DNA of 64,000 nucleotides. It comes from Anticarsia gemmatalis (taxonomy: Eukaryota > Arthropoda > Insecta > Lepidoptera > Erebidae). The notes beneath the pieces are model-generated. The model worked only from the letters and a program-made list of their open reading frames with translations. It had not been told where the DNA came from and did no database searches. Numbering within the stretch: position 1 is the stretch's first letter; each line of letters starts with the position of its first letter. Both the position numbers and the translations under genes were made by a program. Shown here one piece after another: positions 34,001-49,400 of the stretch. The DNA is taken from assembly GCF_050436995.1 (NCBI RefSeq), contig NC_134754.1:5759001-5823000 (forward strand). Direction: 5' to 3'.

Positions 34001-37000
34001 ATAAGTTTTAAATCCACCAAGTGTATGATAACTCAGAGTAACAGCTCCATAAACCCAGGGTATAAGGTACACACTGAGCGAATTATAATAAGCTTAGAAG
34101 CCATTCAGGATCATTTCTCGGTATACGGTAATTTCCCGGCTCAATCCGCGCTGCACATAGTAGTGGCACTGGCAACGAGCTGAGTAAATCAGCCGTTTAA
34201 TCGTCCATATTTTACAATTTGCGACACAGTTAGTACCTTCTAAGCAATAAAAGTACGTTTAAAAATTGGCGTAACTAATGCTCGTGGACGCTGTAAATGT
34301 CGCTCGATGAAAATTTAAGAAACCGCCTCGTAGTATTATCACCAATTACCGTTTATCATTCATTCTTATTATACAGTTATTTTTATTCTTAATATACCTA
34401 ATCTCACTAACAAGAATAGGATATTTCTCGAACTTCCTTATACGTTTGACAGTTGTAAGACTCAGTCCCTATGTAATTATTGGATATAATACTAGTTCTC
34501 AAATCTTGATATAAGATAAATAATATTATGACTTTGACATGCATATAGGAGTTAAAAACATAAAATTCAATCTGTCGTTTCTACTGTTGGAAAAAGTAAG
34601 GGAGGCAGTTAGTTTCATTTCACACGTGTGATATATGCTTGCTACAGCTAAGATATGGAGCTTTAGTGTATTGTATCGCACCCGTCTCATTGTCGATATG
34701 TAGACGTGGCAACAAGGAGGCGAGAGTGGAAAAATCGAGCAATTTTCCGGATGCCGTTATAGCTAATACGACCTTCTGAGGCGGCGGTCGATTAATCTCT
34801 GTCGACCGCGATGGGCTCCGACTGCACGATATAAAGAACCAATGAAACGGGAACTCTAACACTTCAGATACAACCATCATTAGCTTCTTCTTAAATGGCA
34901 CACTAGAAAGGAGAGGCGGCTCAATCTAAACTGGCTAAAGAACATGATGGATCCTTTGAGCATGGAACGCGGAGATGATCCAACCGTTACACCCTACTTG
35001 CAAAAATTATGAGTGCACTCAAACGTGAAAAGATAACACAGCCAGTATATGGAGCAAAAGTCGCTACATTCGATGAACTACAAACATTCGCTTGAACGCC
35101 AATTCTACAATCACAATGGCGAGACGGAACCAATAAAAGTAATTACGGAAGCACTAATCATTCGAATGTGAAAAGCCAAGCGTTTGATAGTCTAATTGCC
35201 AATTGAGGAGACAAAGGAGCAATTTGGCTTTCGACTAGAATTCGCAACGGACTCTAATCGAGAAGCGAATTGGTCGACGCTGTAGATTGCTTTTTACATA
35301 TTAAATCAGAGTTCCTTTCCCACTAAAACGTAAGCAATCAACTAGGTAGTAAACTGGCCGCATTCCTAGTCGATGCAATACGGGACGAGGAAAGCAATGC
35401 ACTAGAACACGTTTCGATGCAAATAAGAGCGTTTATGCTAGGCGCCTACAATGGTCATTACCGCGTTTCAATTCGCAGAGAATTGCCGTTGCTCTAAACA
35501 GCTAAATGGCGTAAAACGAAACCCGAGCGTACGAGTATGTTGCACATGAGGAATATTCATGACTCGGCCGGTAAATGGAGTAGCCGAGCCAATTCAATAA
35601 CGCGCAACTTGAGGCACATTTCAACTAAATGGAAACTTTGCATGTAGCGCACAGAAACATTATGAGCTTTCATTCTATTTTATAATATTTGTACTCTAAA
35701 TAGCCATTGTTTCACGCTGGGATGTTTACTAAGAAATGTCTATCGAGTAAATACAGACATGATCTTTTATGTTTATGTTTACCGAGTACAGATATTTTAC
35801 AAATAACGCACCCGAAAGGCAGATGCATGCGTGACGTATAATCACCCGCAGCTACTTATAGTGGTTTTAAGGTATAATAGGGGTAACGTTATCGTTTTTC
35901 CGGGAAGCCTTTTTTACCGGTCAACTGTGAACATGCAACTACGAAAATATTGGTATGATTGTGTTAATATAACAACACGACATGTTATCGTATGTTATAA
36001 GAAAGACATCACATTAATCACTTAGAACCTATGGAATACTTTAAGTAGTATTAGAATGCTTGTGCAGTTTCGTTTCGAACTTATAAATTTTCATACAACA
36101 GTGCAGGTAAGCTCAGTTACAAATCAGCAGTCAACAGGTATCGCTGCAAATGGAATCGGTGCCAACAAACAAAGCTTAAACTATTTAACATGTTTATTCA
36201 TACCGCTGGTACGTAAGGGACATCACTATATGCATAAACATGTACCAAAATACGTCACGCATAATAGGATAATGTTTTTCGGCGTTCAAAACACAGGTCA
36301 CATCGCATGACACAGATGGTCACTCCCAGAGGAATTAAGTTATTAGCTAAAACGCTCGGTTCCAATACACGCTCGGCCAGTGTCCAATGCCCGAACATTT
36401 TACTCTTCAATTTAAATTCAATGGACGGAATTAGAGAGAGGCCAATGCGTTGTGCGAACTACCACTACGGCACGGACTACGATAAAGTGCTAACATTATG
36501 TGACAGAATTTTCTAGATTTCTAGCACTTGGTGACCACTTTTGCTGTCGTATTATTTGTAATCAAATCGTTCGGGTATGTTATGGTTCTGCTAGGTGTGG
36601 AATAGTAATGAGAACATAACATCTAAGTGTAGAGTTAAAAGATTTCTAAAAAATCAAAAAAAAATTGTTTCTCGATTGCAATTATTTTAACGGCTACAAT
36701 GATTACTTTGACATTAATTGCATTTCATATATTTATCATCATTATTTAAAAATAATGATTAAACTTTATTTATGATTATAATAATATTCAAACTGGGCTT
36801 TAGAATAAAACTATTGTGACCATATTCTGACTTATTTATCTGATATTAATGTAAATAAAGTAACAGTACTTTTAAATTAGATTTTCGAATATACATACGT
36901 ATTTCGTACGCACGATCGTCCAATCATTCTACTGATTAACATGTAAGATAACTTCATTCCCTGACATTAGAACATTGGCCTACTAACAGGTGTTTTGTAA

Positions 37001-40000
37001 TTTCGTTAATCCGACTTTGGAGTTCCGCTTAAATTATCACCTATATGTCAGAATAAATAGACACTTATCGCCACACATCAAGTCGTTCGTTAAGGTGCTT
37101 TTACATACGTTATTAGAGTCGTTTTACACACGCACACCTTTCCACACCACAACCGGAGATATGGTCACTTGAATACTTGTCACCTACCTGAGTATGTACA
37201 TTTTTTGTTCAATTTTATGTATACTTTGTGTATAAGTTTAACTAATATAAATATTACTGATAATACACATACAATTTAAAACACAAATGCAGTAGCTACC
37301 TTAGCGTAGTTAAGAAGTGATGTAATTATGTTCTATCTCTGTTACTATCTACTACAACTTGATGGTTTTATGTGTGCTCTAAAAACATCAAGTGTATGTT
37401 CAGCCTTAAGTGCGGTCACACTTGTCTCAACGTCGGACGTAAATCTGCGAAGAGTTGATTAGCTTAATTGAGGTCATTAATCGGAACGATCGCGACGACG
37501 AGCGTATCGTGTTTAATTAACTAACGAATGGACGGACATTCGATTATCTTAATGTGGATGCGTCGGGCGCGCCACAGACGTTCCACCCCACCGGACACCG
37601 GACATCGATGCGACACTCACAGTGGCTCTACCTGTCAGGCACAGCTAGCACTGTGTCACAACGCGTTCAATAAACATGAGCAAAACATTGTCACACAACC
37701 GTAACTGGAAAACGTATCCATGTTCTTATCGATTGATTACAATTTACGTAAACTTTATCAAACCCATTAATATCCACAGTAGCCGTATTTACCTCTTTAC
37801 ATATTTTAACGAGCCAGACGTGTTTCATGCAAGCACCGTGTATTTAATAGGTATGTCTTGGTTTATAATTATTCGTTGTAAGCGTATTATCAACACGTAG
37901 GATCGGTAGAAAACGGAATGCGCTTATTAAAACGCTGTATATACTACACCCTCGAACAAAGTCACAACTAATTAAATTTAAAGGCTGTCCTAATTGTTGT
38001 TTAGGTAGAAATCCCCTAGGCTTACGATGTAACTTTCTTCCCTCGTACGCACAAACTGACACAATATTTTAAGCCTTGTCGCGAAACTCTAAAATCCCAA
38101 AGTCGGGGGTCGACAACGCGTTATCATGCATGTACAATTAAACAAACAGCAGTTTGCGGTGACACAGCTTTTGTATATCGTTTAACTCGACGCACAGCTG
38201 AATCTCTTAATCCTAAACAAATATCGCGGGCTGGTCGTACATTTCCCCCTATAAATTTTCTATCTGCCGTATGGCGAAGGGCCGTGGAAAAGCCGCTACC
38301 ATTCACTGAGATACAATGAGGAACGGTAAACGAACGATTAAATCGCGCAGTTGCTGGCAATAATATAAACAACTGATTAAACCGGCCCTGCGGTCACAAA
38401 AGGAGACATTAGTTAAGGGGCCAGGTTTCGCTCCGCACCGATAATGGTAGAAAATGATAGTGCACAAGGAACGCTAGGGGAGAACTAGTATACTTGGTAG
38501 CAGTGTCGATGACTGTCTAACTTCGCAATGTACCGCCGTGCCCTTATCAGTCACGTCTTACCCCTCTTCGCTTTGCAGTTAAAATTCATAACCGCCTCTG
38601 ACTTATCTAAAATACGAATAATCTATATCTACATTTTGTAGGCAATTTGATGTTGTTACCCTGAATATTAAATGTGCAAAGAAGGGTTGAAAGGGCAATA
38701 ACAGCTATCCGGGTGGATAATTACTATCAAACATTGCAGCGGGTAGCGCGAATCAGAGCGAAAGAGATAGCTTTGGTGGATTTGTATAGGATGGTCTCGC
38801 TCTTTGGTCTTAAGCTGCACGACTAGAGGAGTTGATATTACATCCTCAGGCTTTGTGGGGCGGGTGCTGATAATTAGAACGAAAGATGCGCAGCCACGCG
38901 ACTCGAACCGTAATCAGTGGTTTAAACTATGAGAAGTTTAATAGAATAATTTTGTGTACAGAAAATATCATTATGCGCCTTCTACAGTGCCGTACATGTA
39001 CAACATAACTTAGGGTATGATATACATACGCCTGTGTTTGCATACGGAATGAACTGTCTTTTGCGAATCTTCACAATGTATGTAGATTTGCCGCGTACCA
39101 TGTTTTACAGCGGGGCTCAAGTGCAGAAGCCTGCATTAGTGGTAACTACACGTAAGTGGTATATGTCTGTCTAATGGTACAAAATATACCGAAAGTACAT
39201 CCTTTTTAACGCCTAATATGCAAATTATAATAATTACTATACGGACCCATTTTTATTTAATTCCAATGCCCTAAATTTAGTATGGGCAAAGAAATAAACA
39301 AATTAGTAATGAGAGCTATAGACAATGTAGTCTAAAATTCGTTACTATATGTAGGCAAACTAAAACAATTCAGTTAAATTTAATTCGGAACACAAAGACG
39401 CCTGATCAGTTTCACATCACCACACATTTTTTTGTTCGGCGACTTTCAATCTAGCGATATCTCATCTAGTAGCTTATTACGTTATCAGTCGCCGGGGACA
39501 TTATCAGCTCGTCACTTGGACCAATCCTGTTTATACAAACATCGCTATCGCGGCGCGCACTCGCTAATTTGCGCCAACTCTGCGACGGCCATCCGACAAC
39601 TTCTGAAGTCTGGACGCGATTACCCAGTCACTGGATGATTTATTTATAGCTCGCCTTACATTACGTTTTCAGTGCACAAACAGTTTGCCACCGAATTTTA
39701 ATTACAACAGAAAACAGCTTCTAAAGCCATCGTCTGCTACAAAATAGAATGAGGACACAAAATACTCCGTATTACCAAAGTATACTTGCAACAAATAAAC
39801 GTAATTACGCGCACATGTTAATTCCACTTTCCTTTAAAAACCGCTAATTAGATATTGTATGTGCAGTGCACCAGTTTGCTTTTATTCCGCCACAAACTGT
39901 TTGCCTAGTCGGAATGAGCGCATAAGTGTAAGTAGTTCATACGATAGCGAATAATAAACCCTATCGCTTAACTTATCATCCGGTTAATTAAAATTACCAA

Positions 40001-42119
40001 TGTAAATGCCACTTCATCTAGCTCATTGTGAGTGGTTAGTGTCTGTACGCATTTTATCTCACTGCTGCATTCTTAAAGTTTTCTTATTAAGTTTTATAAA
40101 TGCGTGAGTAATTTATTTCTTTTATAGCTTTGTGAGAAAATACCCTTTGAGTTAATGTTAAAGGTTTCATTCATATGATTGCAGTAAATACTTAGTGCAA
40201 TAATTTATTTAAATTAATATAATTGTATGAAATGTTATAGTTAATACTAATCACCTGTTCACCTTAGGCTGATGTGACTGTTGCTGAGATTCTAAATCCC
40301 TGCAGTGTAGTGGTTCTGTGCCCAAAGTTAATCAAAGATTTGAATCGGGTCTAGTTGTACTTTGTGTAAGTAAAAGTCCTGGGATCCAATATGTTTTAAT
40401 GCGAAAGTTATCTAAAATACTATTTTATAATTAACTCCTACTTTCATCAAGAATCATAAACCAAACTTTATGGCCAAATAAAAAAAAAGTTAGAATAACA
40501 TTTTTTCAAACTATATGTAATCGACCCTCAAATGCTAAATGTAAAACAACGACGAACAGAACTATGCTAATAGTTGAATGTAGTCGGTTTCAGGCCGTAA
40601 ACTGCGCGACCCGGAGTTCTAGAGAATAACATCATGTAGCGATCGGATGTCCCACATAATCGCTCCTTGTAATCTAGGAATCTATGGGAAGGTCGTCCTT
40701 GTATATTTACGAGGTGATATTCTACCGCAACAAAGTGGTAGGCACTTGGGTTGTGCTGTTCAACGAAAATTATTTTCTTTAGGCGAGTGCATTAATATTT
40801 TTTCTTTTACATTTTAAGTTTGAATATTTTGTATATATTCAACCTACTAGTTATAGTCCTAAATTCGGTACAGTTTTAGATTTTCTGATGCATATATTTA
40901 TAACACTTCACGTCAAATATGAAAATATGAATAAAGTGTAAGAGGTCCTCAGTCACAAGCCACACACGTAGGTATTTTACAAAGTCAATTAAAAACGAAA
41001 GGAAGATTTTCAATTATCTGGATCCTGCAATTTGAAATTAAGTCGTAACGATTCATCTCACAGGGCACTTAGCTGGTACACGTTTAATTCCTATCATCCG
41101 GGCATCTGTCCTCATTCCGACTGACGACTGTGTACATTTCACGGTGCGCTACAAAAACAACTGAGCAGCTCTCGAGCGCTCCACTAAGTGACAAAGAGGC
41201 CGGCAAAAGCACGTACAAACCGTATCAACGGCCACGGTACTTAGCAGAACAAACAATAGGGATCAGTAGCAATCATACGGAATTCCATCGAGAGGCTTGT
41301 TTTTGTTAGCGCGAACCGTGGCCCACAGAGCGGCGGACATGTCAAATCAATTAAGGATAACATTTGGGACAACAGCTGTAGACATATGTACGTTGTTTTA
41401 ACGTACTTAAGCTCATTATGTGTAAGGGTTTACAGTAGTTCCCATGTACAGCCATTAGAGGTTATGGTTTTACGAGTATTTGGTTCGTGGTAAAGTAAAC
41501 GAGCCTTTAAATGTCCGTGTCAGGAAGCTTCTTCAATCATGAACCTGTAATAAAGCCGCAATTTTATCCGTGAGGACATAATAACAAGAGGCGCGTCTAG
41601 ACTGGCCATTATATTGTGCCATAAAATATTACGGCACAAACAATATTATATTGTTAGGTATATACAAATATGTTATTTGCTACATAACAAGTGTACCTGT
41701 GTAAGCATTATCCGTTCATAAAATGTGAAAATATGTAAAGAGGTAGAACGAGCAACGTCAAGGTACCGTACGATATTATAGTATAGCATCTTATTAAGAA
41801 TAACAGCTAATAACGTTGGAAAGGTAAGAAATATTACAGTGCTATAAAATATATTTAAGCGTAGTCTGAACACAACTTAACCGTTTCATAGAAAACATGT
41901 AACATGTTTACGAACAATGTTGCGAAGCTTCTCTTAGAATATTAGTGCAACATAAACACTATTTACAGTTTCTTATTTTCTAACCGAGTCTTCATTAAGA
42001 ACACATGGAGCGGGAACGCAATGTAGCGATTAAACTATAAGGCTGTGTTCAGGTTATTATTAAGTAGAGGAATAACTATTATTCCTGAAACTGATTACGC
42101 GTATGTAATAAGTGCTCAA
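34001..42119. other. Gene-poor region, 8 kb
   Basis: No exon recognised. The frame at 34620-34901 (minus, 93 codons) and those at 36056-36516 (plus) show no family motif. A near-perfect AT-rich palindrome (ATCATTATTT arms) lies at 36738-36759. No transposon termini recognised. Confidence 0.5.
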
Positions 42120-42290
42120 GGAAGGCGGCAAGCTATTACTTCCTGCCTATATCATCCGAGGCCGCCACCTACAAGCCTATATAAAATTACTTCTATCGAC
42201 TTTAATGAATTGAGTTGAGAGAGAGTTTTAGTATAAGTTAGAGAGTACTTGGAAATTTACGTCAATAAAACGGAATAACCACGGAAGCAA
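42120..42290 (+). mobile_element. Possible LTR remnant: TATA box to AATAAA module
   Basis: TATATAAAA at 42178-42186 is followed 78 bases later by AATAAA at 42264-42269, with a GAGA-rich segment between (around 42214-42245). This TATA-to-polyA spacing is typical of the U3-R part of an insect LTR retrotransposon. I could not fix TG...CA ends or a target-site duplication. No gag or pol is next to it, so it would be a solo LTR if real. Alternatives are a cellular promoter or coincidence. Confidence 0.3.
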
Positions 42291-43410
42291 ATAAATGAGT
42301 TTGAATTTGAAACTTGAAAACTAGAGCTGACGAGTTAGATGGCAACATTAGAGGGTCGATTTGTTCTAACCAGGTCAAATAACAAGCTGTTTCCTATAGT
42401 CTAGATTTACCGGACTACGTAATGGTATTGTAGCAAATTAAAGGTAATTAGCTACTAACTTTTACTTCGCAGTTACTTAATATACATGCGACTTTTACTA
42501 GTCAAACTATAATCGACGTGCCACTAAGCAGCTCATAGGTAACGAACAAAAGTTTATAAAAAGAAGTCATGACTAAATTGATTGACTTCGTAACGTCAAA
42601 TCAGCAAGATTACAATAGAAAATCTAACTCTAGTTTCAAGATCTGTACGTGATTCGTTAAAAATTAAATGAACCTGATCCAATTCGGGAGAACGTTTACA
42701 CGAACCTGAAGCTACGTTCGTTTCAGGCTTTTAGTACTTATTAAGATACGCTATACTGTTCATTGTTCAAAACGAACTAACGAAAGAAAGAGAAAATTCA
42801 AGTAAGTACAACCATCGATAAAAAGAGATGTGCACAATATCTTGCAATTATAAGGATTATCCATGTATATAAAGCTTATTTAGAAACATTTATGTAAGGA
42901 TTCCTCAAAATTCAAGCTGAGTATAGAAACTTAATAAATAAAACTATAATTTATTAGTCAGACGAGAAATTGTTTTTGTAATTGATTCAGCCATATTAAA
43001 TTTGTTTCTATCGACATTACCGAGAGCGCGTAGCAGTAATACAGCCCTAGCACTAGAATTTAGCAGCCGATATTTTACCATTTTGTGTAAGTGTGAAATA
43101 GTCAAGATTTCATAGCCATCGTAAATACAAAATGACTTCTAGTGTTGGAACATAAAACAGAAAACGTTTAAAATCCGAACAAGTGAACGTGTTTGTTACT
43201 CGATTTAGTTATGAGAATATCCATAGAATCTATTTGGCGGCAAGCTTATTTGTTAACAGTCTGTACAGTTTTCAAGTAAAAGAATAAAGTACAAAGTAAC
43301 ACTTGTTTGCAGACGCAGCTTAATAAGAAAGAAGGAAAAGCGTGTATAGTGTAACGCTACGTGTTGATAATCCTGGCAGACGTTGCGGGACATCCGGAGG
43401 ACGACGGCGC

Positions 43411-43456
43411 GACGGGATCCGATCCGGGACTCCGGGATAAGATCCCGATCCCGGGA
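43411..43456. promoter_or_regulatory. Cluster of CGGGA / GATCC repeats in both orientations
   Basis: Within 46 bases there are several CGGGA or GGGAT units and several GATCC or GATCCC units, arranged as imperfect palindromes (for example CCGGGATAAGATCCCGATCC). The segment is sharply GC-rich against AT-rich flanks. It could be a clustered transcription-factor site; GGGAT resembles the core bound by K50 homeodomains such as Otx. Confidence 0.3.
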
Positions 43457-46400
43457 AGATTGTCGACGCTGATTTCCTGCGACAATGGACGGTAGAGATC
43501 TGTGCGTTTATCCCGCGCAATACACTGACAGCTTTTGTATAAAAGAATTTCATTTTAAAACAACAAGTATACAGTCCGATAAGTCTAAAAGTTCCAAGGG
43601 ATGTTAGACAAATTAAATTCATAAATGAAGATGTCTTATTGTTAGATTAATTTATAGCTGTAGCGTATATTCATTTAGCAATAATACGAGGCGGCGCGTG
43701 TCGCCACAAACGAGCACGTCCCCCGCCGCTAGTCTCCTTCATAGCAAAAACTTCAACATCTCACGCGTTCGCCTCTCGCATACAGCCTCTTTATATTCAG
43801 CTGAAGTCCGCTTTTTTCGTCGCCTCAATAAGCGTGGCCCAACAGAAGAAAAAGTGACACCAACACAAGCTTTCGTTTAATTTCAACGTATTATAAAATT
43901 TGTCATCTAGCTGTGCGTTACGTACCACAAATAAGGGGTTTTCACGGAGGGACACTTCTTCGCTTTTTCCCACTAACCAGTTTTGGTATTTGCCATCTCT
44001 GTCGATGGTAGCCGACGGGATAAGTGCACGTTCGTTGTTGCTATTTGCAAACAATGGCATGTAGCCCGCCATGTCGCTGTCTGCACACATCTAAGGTGCC
44101 GAAGATACTGGCGTCAAATTAAACACTGCTGCGCTGGTACTCTGTGCTACGTTCTTTCACGCGTCTTACGTTCACAGACACTGACATTTTTTTTAAATAA
44201 TTTATCATAAAATATGCTAACATATCTAAAGGAAATACGTTTTTTAAAAAACAATAATATAACGAACATAAAATATCAAATTATATGATCTGTTGAAATT
44301 TTTTTTGTACAACAGTTAATTAATTCATGTATGAAAAGTCCACAATAGGAAAACAATACGAAAATACTAGAAACTGCTTACGACCCATACAATTAACGCA
44401 AATTATTACTAAAACAGCATTTCCACGAACACCCCACATCAGACACAAAGGCGTCTTAAGGAAAAACTTTCTTCAGCTGGCAAATCGAAATCAAGTGTTC
44501 TCTCCTTACGCAATATTAACATGGTCTAAATACCTCCCAGGCTTGTTGATAAGAGCTAAATAATTATGCTTCTAGGTGGTAGTACGTCGCTACATTACAC
44601 GTGTTCAGCGAATTTGTACGAGCACATTTCATACGCACGAATAACACTCAGACAATAAGCCCTGTATGTTAGGATTTGCATAATCTGCTGTTTTTTAAAT
44701 TAACACGAACAGGTTTTACATATCGCAACAGCAAAAGAGGATGTATGAAAATAAATTGTGTTTTGACTTAAGCAAATTGTGTTTACAATGTTTTGGGTTG
44801 ATTCTATTTGAAAAGAAAGGGTTGTGATAGGAAGTTTGCGAAGTGTGTCGACCTTATAATAAAAAAGACTTTGTAACCATCACAAAGTCACTACGTTAGT
44901 AAATAACTAAACCCTTGTAGATAAATATATAGAATTTATTATTAGATTTTAATATAAAAGCAAAGAAACAAAAAATATAAACGCACCACACGGAACCCAT
45001 GCAAATGTTAAACAGATAACAATCCTCACATTCGCAACAAAATATCTTCGTTTGATAGCTAATGTTGCCGCATGCCGATGCTCTTATCGGCTCGCCCATT
45101 AATATTGGCACTTCGTCTTTTAAGGCACGGGACCCGAGTACGCATTGTTAGACTCTGTACCACGTCGCCTATTGTGGCGTGAACAATAATTTGCAACTGA
45201 ACCTCGACTAAGACGCGAAAGGATCAAATAACGGTGGTGTTCGCGGTATACGAAGCATTAGGCTTTTACATGTAATCCTTTCCCCCTAAGCTGGATTACC
45301 TGGCCTACCTATTCCCTTGTATTAAGCTCCTTCAGTTCGGCTGACATCGTCTTTGTGTCCCTGATATTCACCGCATGTTAGTTAGATTTATACACCCACC
45401 CAGAGCTTAGTTGAGCTGTCGTGGGTGGGATATAGTTCACCTAATATTAATTGGGGATCGAATTGTAACCGCATAGTTAGACTGTCAGTGTATTCAGGTT
45501 ATAAACATATTTATTGAATGTTGAAGACTTAATCAATATTGAACAACTTATTGAATAAATGTGAATATTCATAAAAGTACATGATACAAACATACATACA
45601 CAGAGGTAGGCAGAGACCTAAGAAAGGCAGTCGGTTCGATACTTACAAACTTTACAAACTAAAAGTAGATAACTTATCTAATAGGGTACCGGAAGTATAT
45701 AATATTTGGGTGTACCTAAAGTGAATTTTATTATGTACATTCAAACGCGAAAGAAAAAATCAAATACTTTTCTATGCGGAGCGAAACTGAAAATAAATAA
45801 AAAGGAATAATATAAAAATGAATTCAGGTCATTTTTCCAGCAACCACTGCAAAATTAAACAAAATGCAGTTACATTTTCATTATTTCTATTTTTACGAGT
45901 GTGCTAATTGAAATATTGCGATTCAATAAAAGCACTACAATTTCACATTAAATCCAACATTTCCCCGTAACGTATGTGCTTGAATGTGAACAGCTGTGCT
46001 CGTTATTTAACAAAACGATACATTTTTAACAAACCTAGCCGCGGGCGTGAATTTCGCGGAATAATGGAGTCCAATTCAATTAGACTCACTTTAGGAAGGC
46101 ATTATCCCGTGCGATTGAGGTTTTAAACAAAACACACGTTTCACTACACCACTATTACGTCAGCCATTAAAGTCGATTCGACAATTTGTCTTTCACTGAG
46201 AGTAATTAAATCTGAGTATTTTCGTTAAACAACAAATAGCGATGTTTTTCAAACAGTAGATTTTCCTGAATGGCAGCTAATCTGTTGCATTTTATTGCTC
46301 ACACAAAACACGATTATAAGCAAGGAGCAAATCTTAGCTTAGCGAACTGTTAATAATAAACAACCCCAAGAGTCGACTAATAGTCTGCCAACGCGGCAAA

Positions 46401-49400
46401 ATACATTAGTGTAGTTGCCTAATTCACTTTTTCCGGAAAACAAGGGGAACACTTCTATTTCCCGCGTGAACTTCGGAAAACAGGAACCACTATCGGCTTA
46501 ATCCGCGATCTAATCCAGTGTACGATCAGAGTCGCTCATTAACAAGATTTATGAACAGAAAGGAGACGTTCAGACGACGTCGTGCGCCCCGATGCGTTAT
46601 TTACGACAACCAGATTGGCAAGATACAGTATCCACCGTGCCTTATGGTACTGTGACTTTTATAATTAAAATCTCTCCAGTAAAATAAAGGTCAGAATTGA
46701 AAAATCTTTATATGGTGATCTAAAAGACGTGAACATACATGGAGTTGCAACAATATTTTAAATTGGCCGTTAGTTTGTGCAACATCGTATTGTTTTGATG
46801 GATTACTTTTGAGTAAAGATAGTTTAACAGTTTAGTGTCTTCAGTCAATGCTTGTTCGTAGTGTTGACGTCACTTTCATGCCGCAACGTACCTACATAAA
46901 TAACCCATGGTACCGTATTTATTTATAACACATACAAACCACCAAGTTACAAGTATGACTTTTTATCATACCTTCACATTAATTAAGCATGTGTGCTAAA
47001 ATATTTTAATGAGATAATTATTAAGTACCAAATGTCCATATTCGTTAATGAACAACGATCGTTAAACTGGTTAATGGTCAAACCCCCAATATTACATGCC
47101 AAAAGAAGAATTATTTTATTAAACAACTTACATTCCGATAAGCAAAATAAATAATTTTGAGTCATGAGACGTTCTGAATCAGGAAAGATGTTTAGTATAC
47201 TGAGTGGGTATGTCTTAGAGGATTATCTTGATAGATAGAGGTCGGAGCTGGTCCGAATGGTTTGCTCGCGTATCGGCTGCGAGTTCGTGCACGCCACGAC
47301 GGCCGAGCGTATCGGTACGCCTGTAATCCGATAATAATGAATAGAAAATAGTACGGGCATCGTGGCCCAGTTGAAAGTTGCCCGTAACTGGAGGCACGAG
47401 GGGTTTTATCGCGGGACATAATTCGGCCGCGGCGTCACGCGCTGTCCGACCGACTTTATCGCAAAACCCGATGGTTCCCTAGGGTATCGAAGAGTAACAA
47501 CTTGACTAAACTACAAACAAATCAAATCCTACGGATACCATACAGGCAAGACATATTTCAATTTAAGAATAATGTTGAACATTTACGTAGGTATAACCCT
47601 TTCATATTGGATTTAATTTTAATTGTGTGTCAAACAATTAACTGAGTAATAAGCCAGTGTAATAAAAACATAAATTCAATTAAAATCAATGATAGCATAT
47701 TATTTTCTTGGAAATTTCACATAACAAACTGGCGAATGAACTACTCTGATCTTTTACGACGCAATTAATAAACAATTCAGTTTAGTGAAGCTGAAATAAA
47801 GCTCTTATTATGAAACAATAATCCGCATGCTGTTGAAGTTATAGTCGCTCAACTCGAGGAATATAAATTTTAGAGTTACGACCGGTCTTATGATAGGGTA
47901 GAAATAATTACTTTTTCAAATTAATATTTCAGGTCAACAGTTTAGTTCTTATAAGCCATAATGACTTTAATTAAGCCCAACGTAAATGAACACGCTAGAC
48001 TAAGAGGAGTATCATTAGTGCATTTAAAATCAAATTAGTTTCATAAATTTGTATGTAGAGTTTGTCGGCGAGTTTGAAAAAGTCTTTTCCATGCAATATT
48101 TAATATCACATAAAGTGTCCGCATGATACAAATTCTGCATTCGCATCACGTATCTAAGTTTGAAATTCGAAAACGTAAAATCAGCGTCTGAATGTAAAAA
48201 TTGAAGGGGCACGGTAACAACCACTAGTTTGAGGAGCATCCAGCCGCGCACGTCGCTTCTCCCTGTCACCTATCCAACGATTTACGGAAAATTGACGTCT
48301 AACACTGCCGACACAGACCTCGACACTTTATACAGAACTTTTATCTGTGTTCAGGGCTGCATCTCGACGATTCTTAAGGGAGTGAACGTGCAATAACTTT
48401 TATATTCCGGGCTACTTTTTGTAACGTGCAGTCTATGCTTTTATATTATATATGGATATGAATAATTACAAAGCGACACAGCCTTAGGCTGCTTTCTTTC
48501 ATACAGATGACAGCCCTGTATGGATTTATTTTGATAGATCAAAGGGCTGAGCACTAGACTTGTTTGAACTTCCAGCCGAGGATTTTGTGACGAAAATAAT
48601 TTATCTTGATAAAAAGTTTTCGGCACAGGCTTCTTCTAGCCTATGCTTCGGAATAAACTTCGTAACTTTGATCGATACAGATGCCGCATACAATATCGAG
48701 TATGTGTTATTGTGATACGTTCTAACAAATATCTCCTATAAAATATTAGTAGTTGTTGTCGATGTTTTTGTTTTATATCGTACTTAGTGTAATATAATGT
48801 TTCTGAGCTAAAAATGTTCAATTTCACTTACTAAAAATCATTCATTACGTTAATGGTGCCAAACTCAAGGCGATTTACCTATAACAAAAATACAAATATT
48901 ATTCATTTACTTCCTTAACAAATAGTGTAGATAAAAAATGCATTCCGATATAATAATGTCGGAACATCAAGCAATAGCTGAATTATTAGAAAAAAAAAAC
49001 AATTAAAATTCGTCTTATAGAGATCATCGTATTTTTTTATCGGCTAACGGAAACGACCGTACCCTTGGTTGGTTCTACGACCAATCGATTCCCTATATTA
49101 GGCTTCCGTCAGAAAACAAACCGGGCCCGTTCCGGAGCTTCTTTTGTTCCATTGTGGCCCGCCCTTTGTTCTACCGTCGCGGATAAATTATTTTCTACGA
49201 TCCTTCTTAGCTCCTATCTCGTTCCATTTCTCTCGTATTAGTTCCAGCCGATGCGCAACAATTACGCCCTTTATGTCTGGATGACGCGAAAATCATCCTG
49301 TCTTGCCCTACAATTTTACGCCTCAATATTCTATCTTCTTCGGGCTAAATTAGAAATGCCGAAATCAGGGTAAAATGTTTAAGCAGTAAATCGACTGCGA

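Noticed and set aside
34880..35650. Different-looking, purine-rich stretch that might be a transposon
   Set aside because: No termini, coding remnant or tandem structure could be found.
43797..44090. 97-codon minus-strand frame with many acidic and aromatic residues
   Set aside because: It looks protein-like at first sight, but I could match no family, and the opposite strand is also open for 60-75 codons.
45590..45660. GAGGTAGGCAGAGACC-like string reminiscent of a lepidopteran repeat
   Set aside because: Only a short partial resemblance; no boundaries or further matching sequence.
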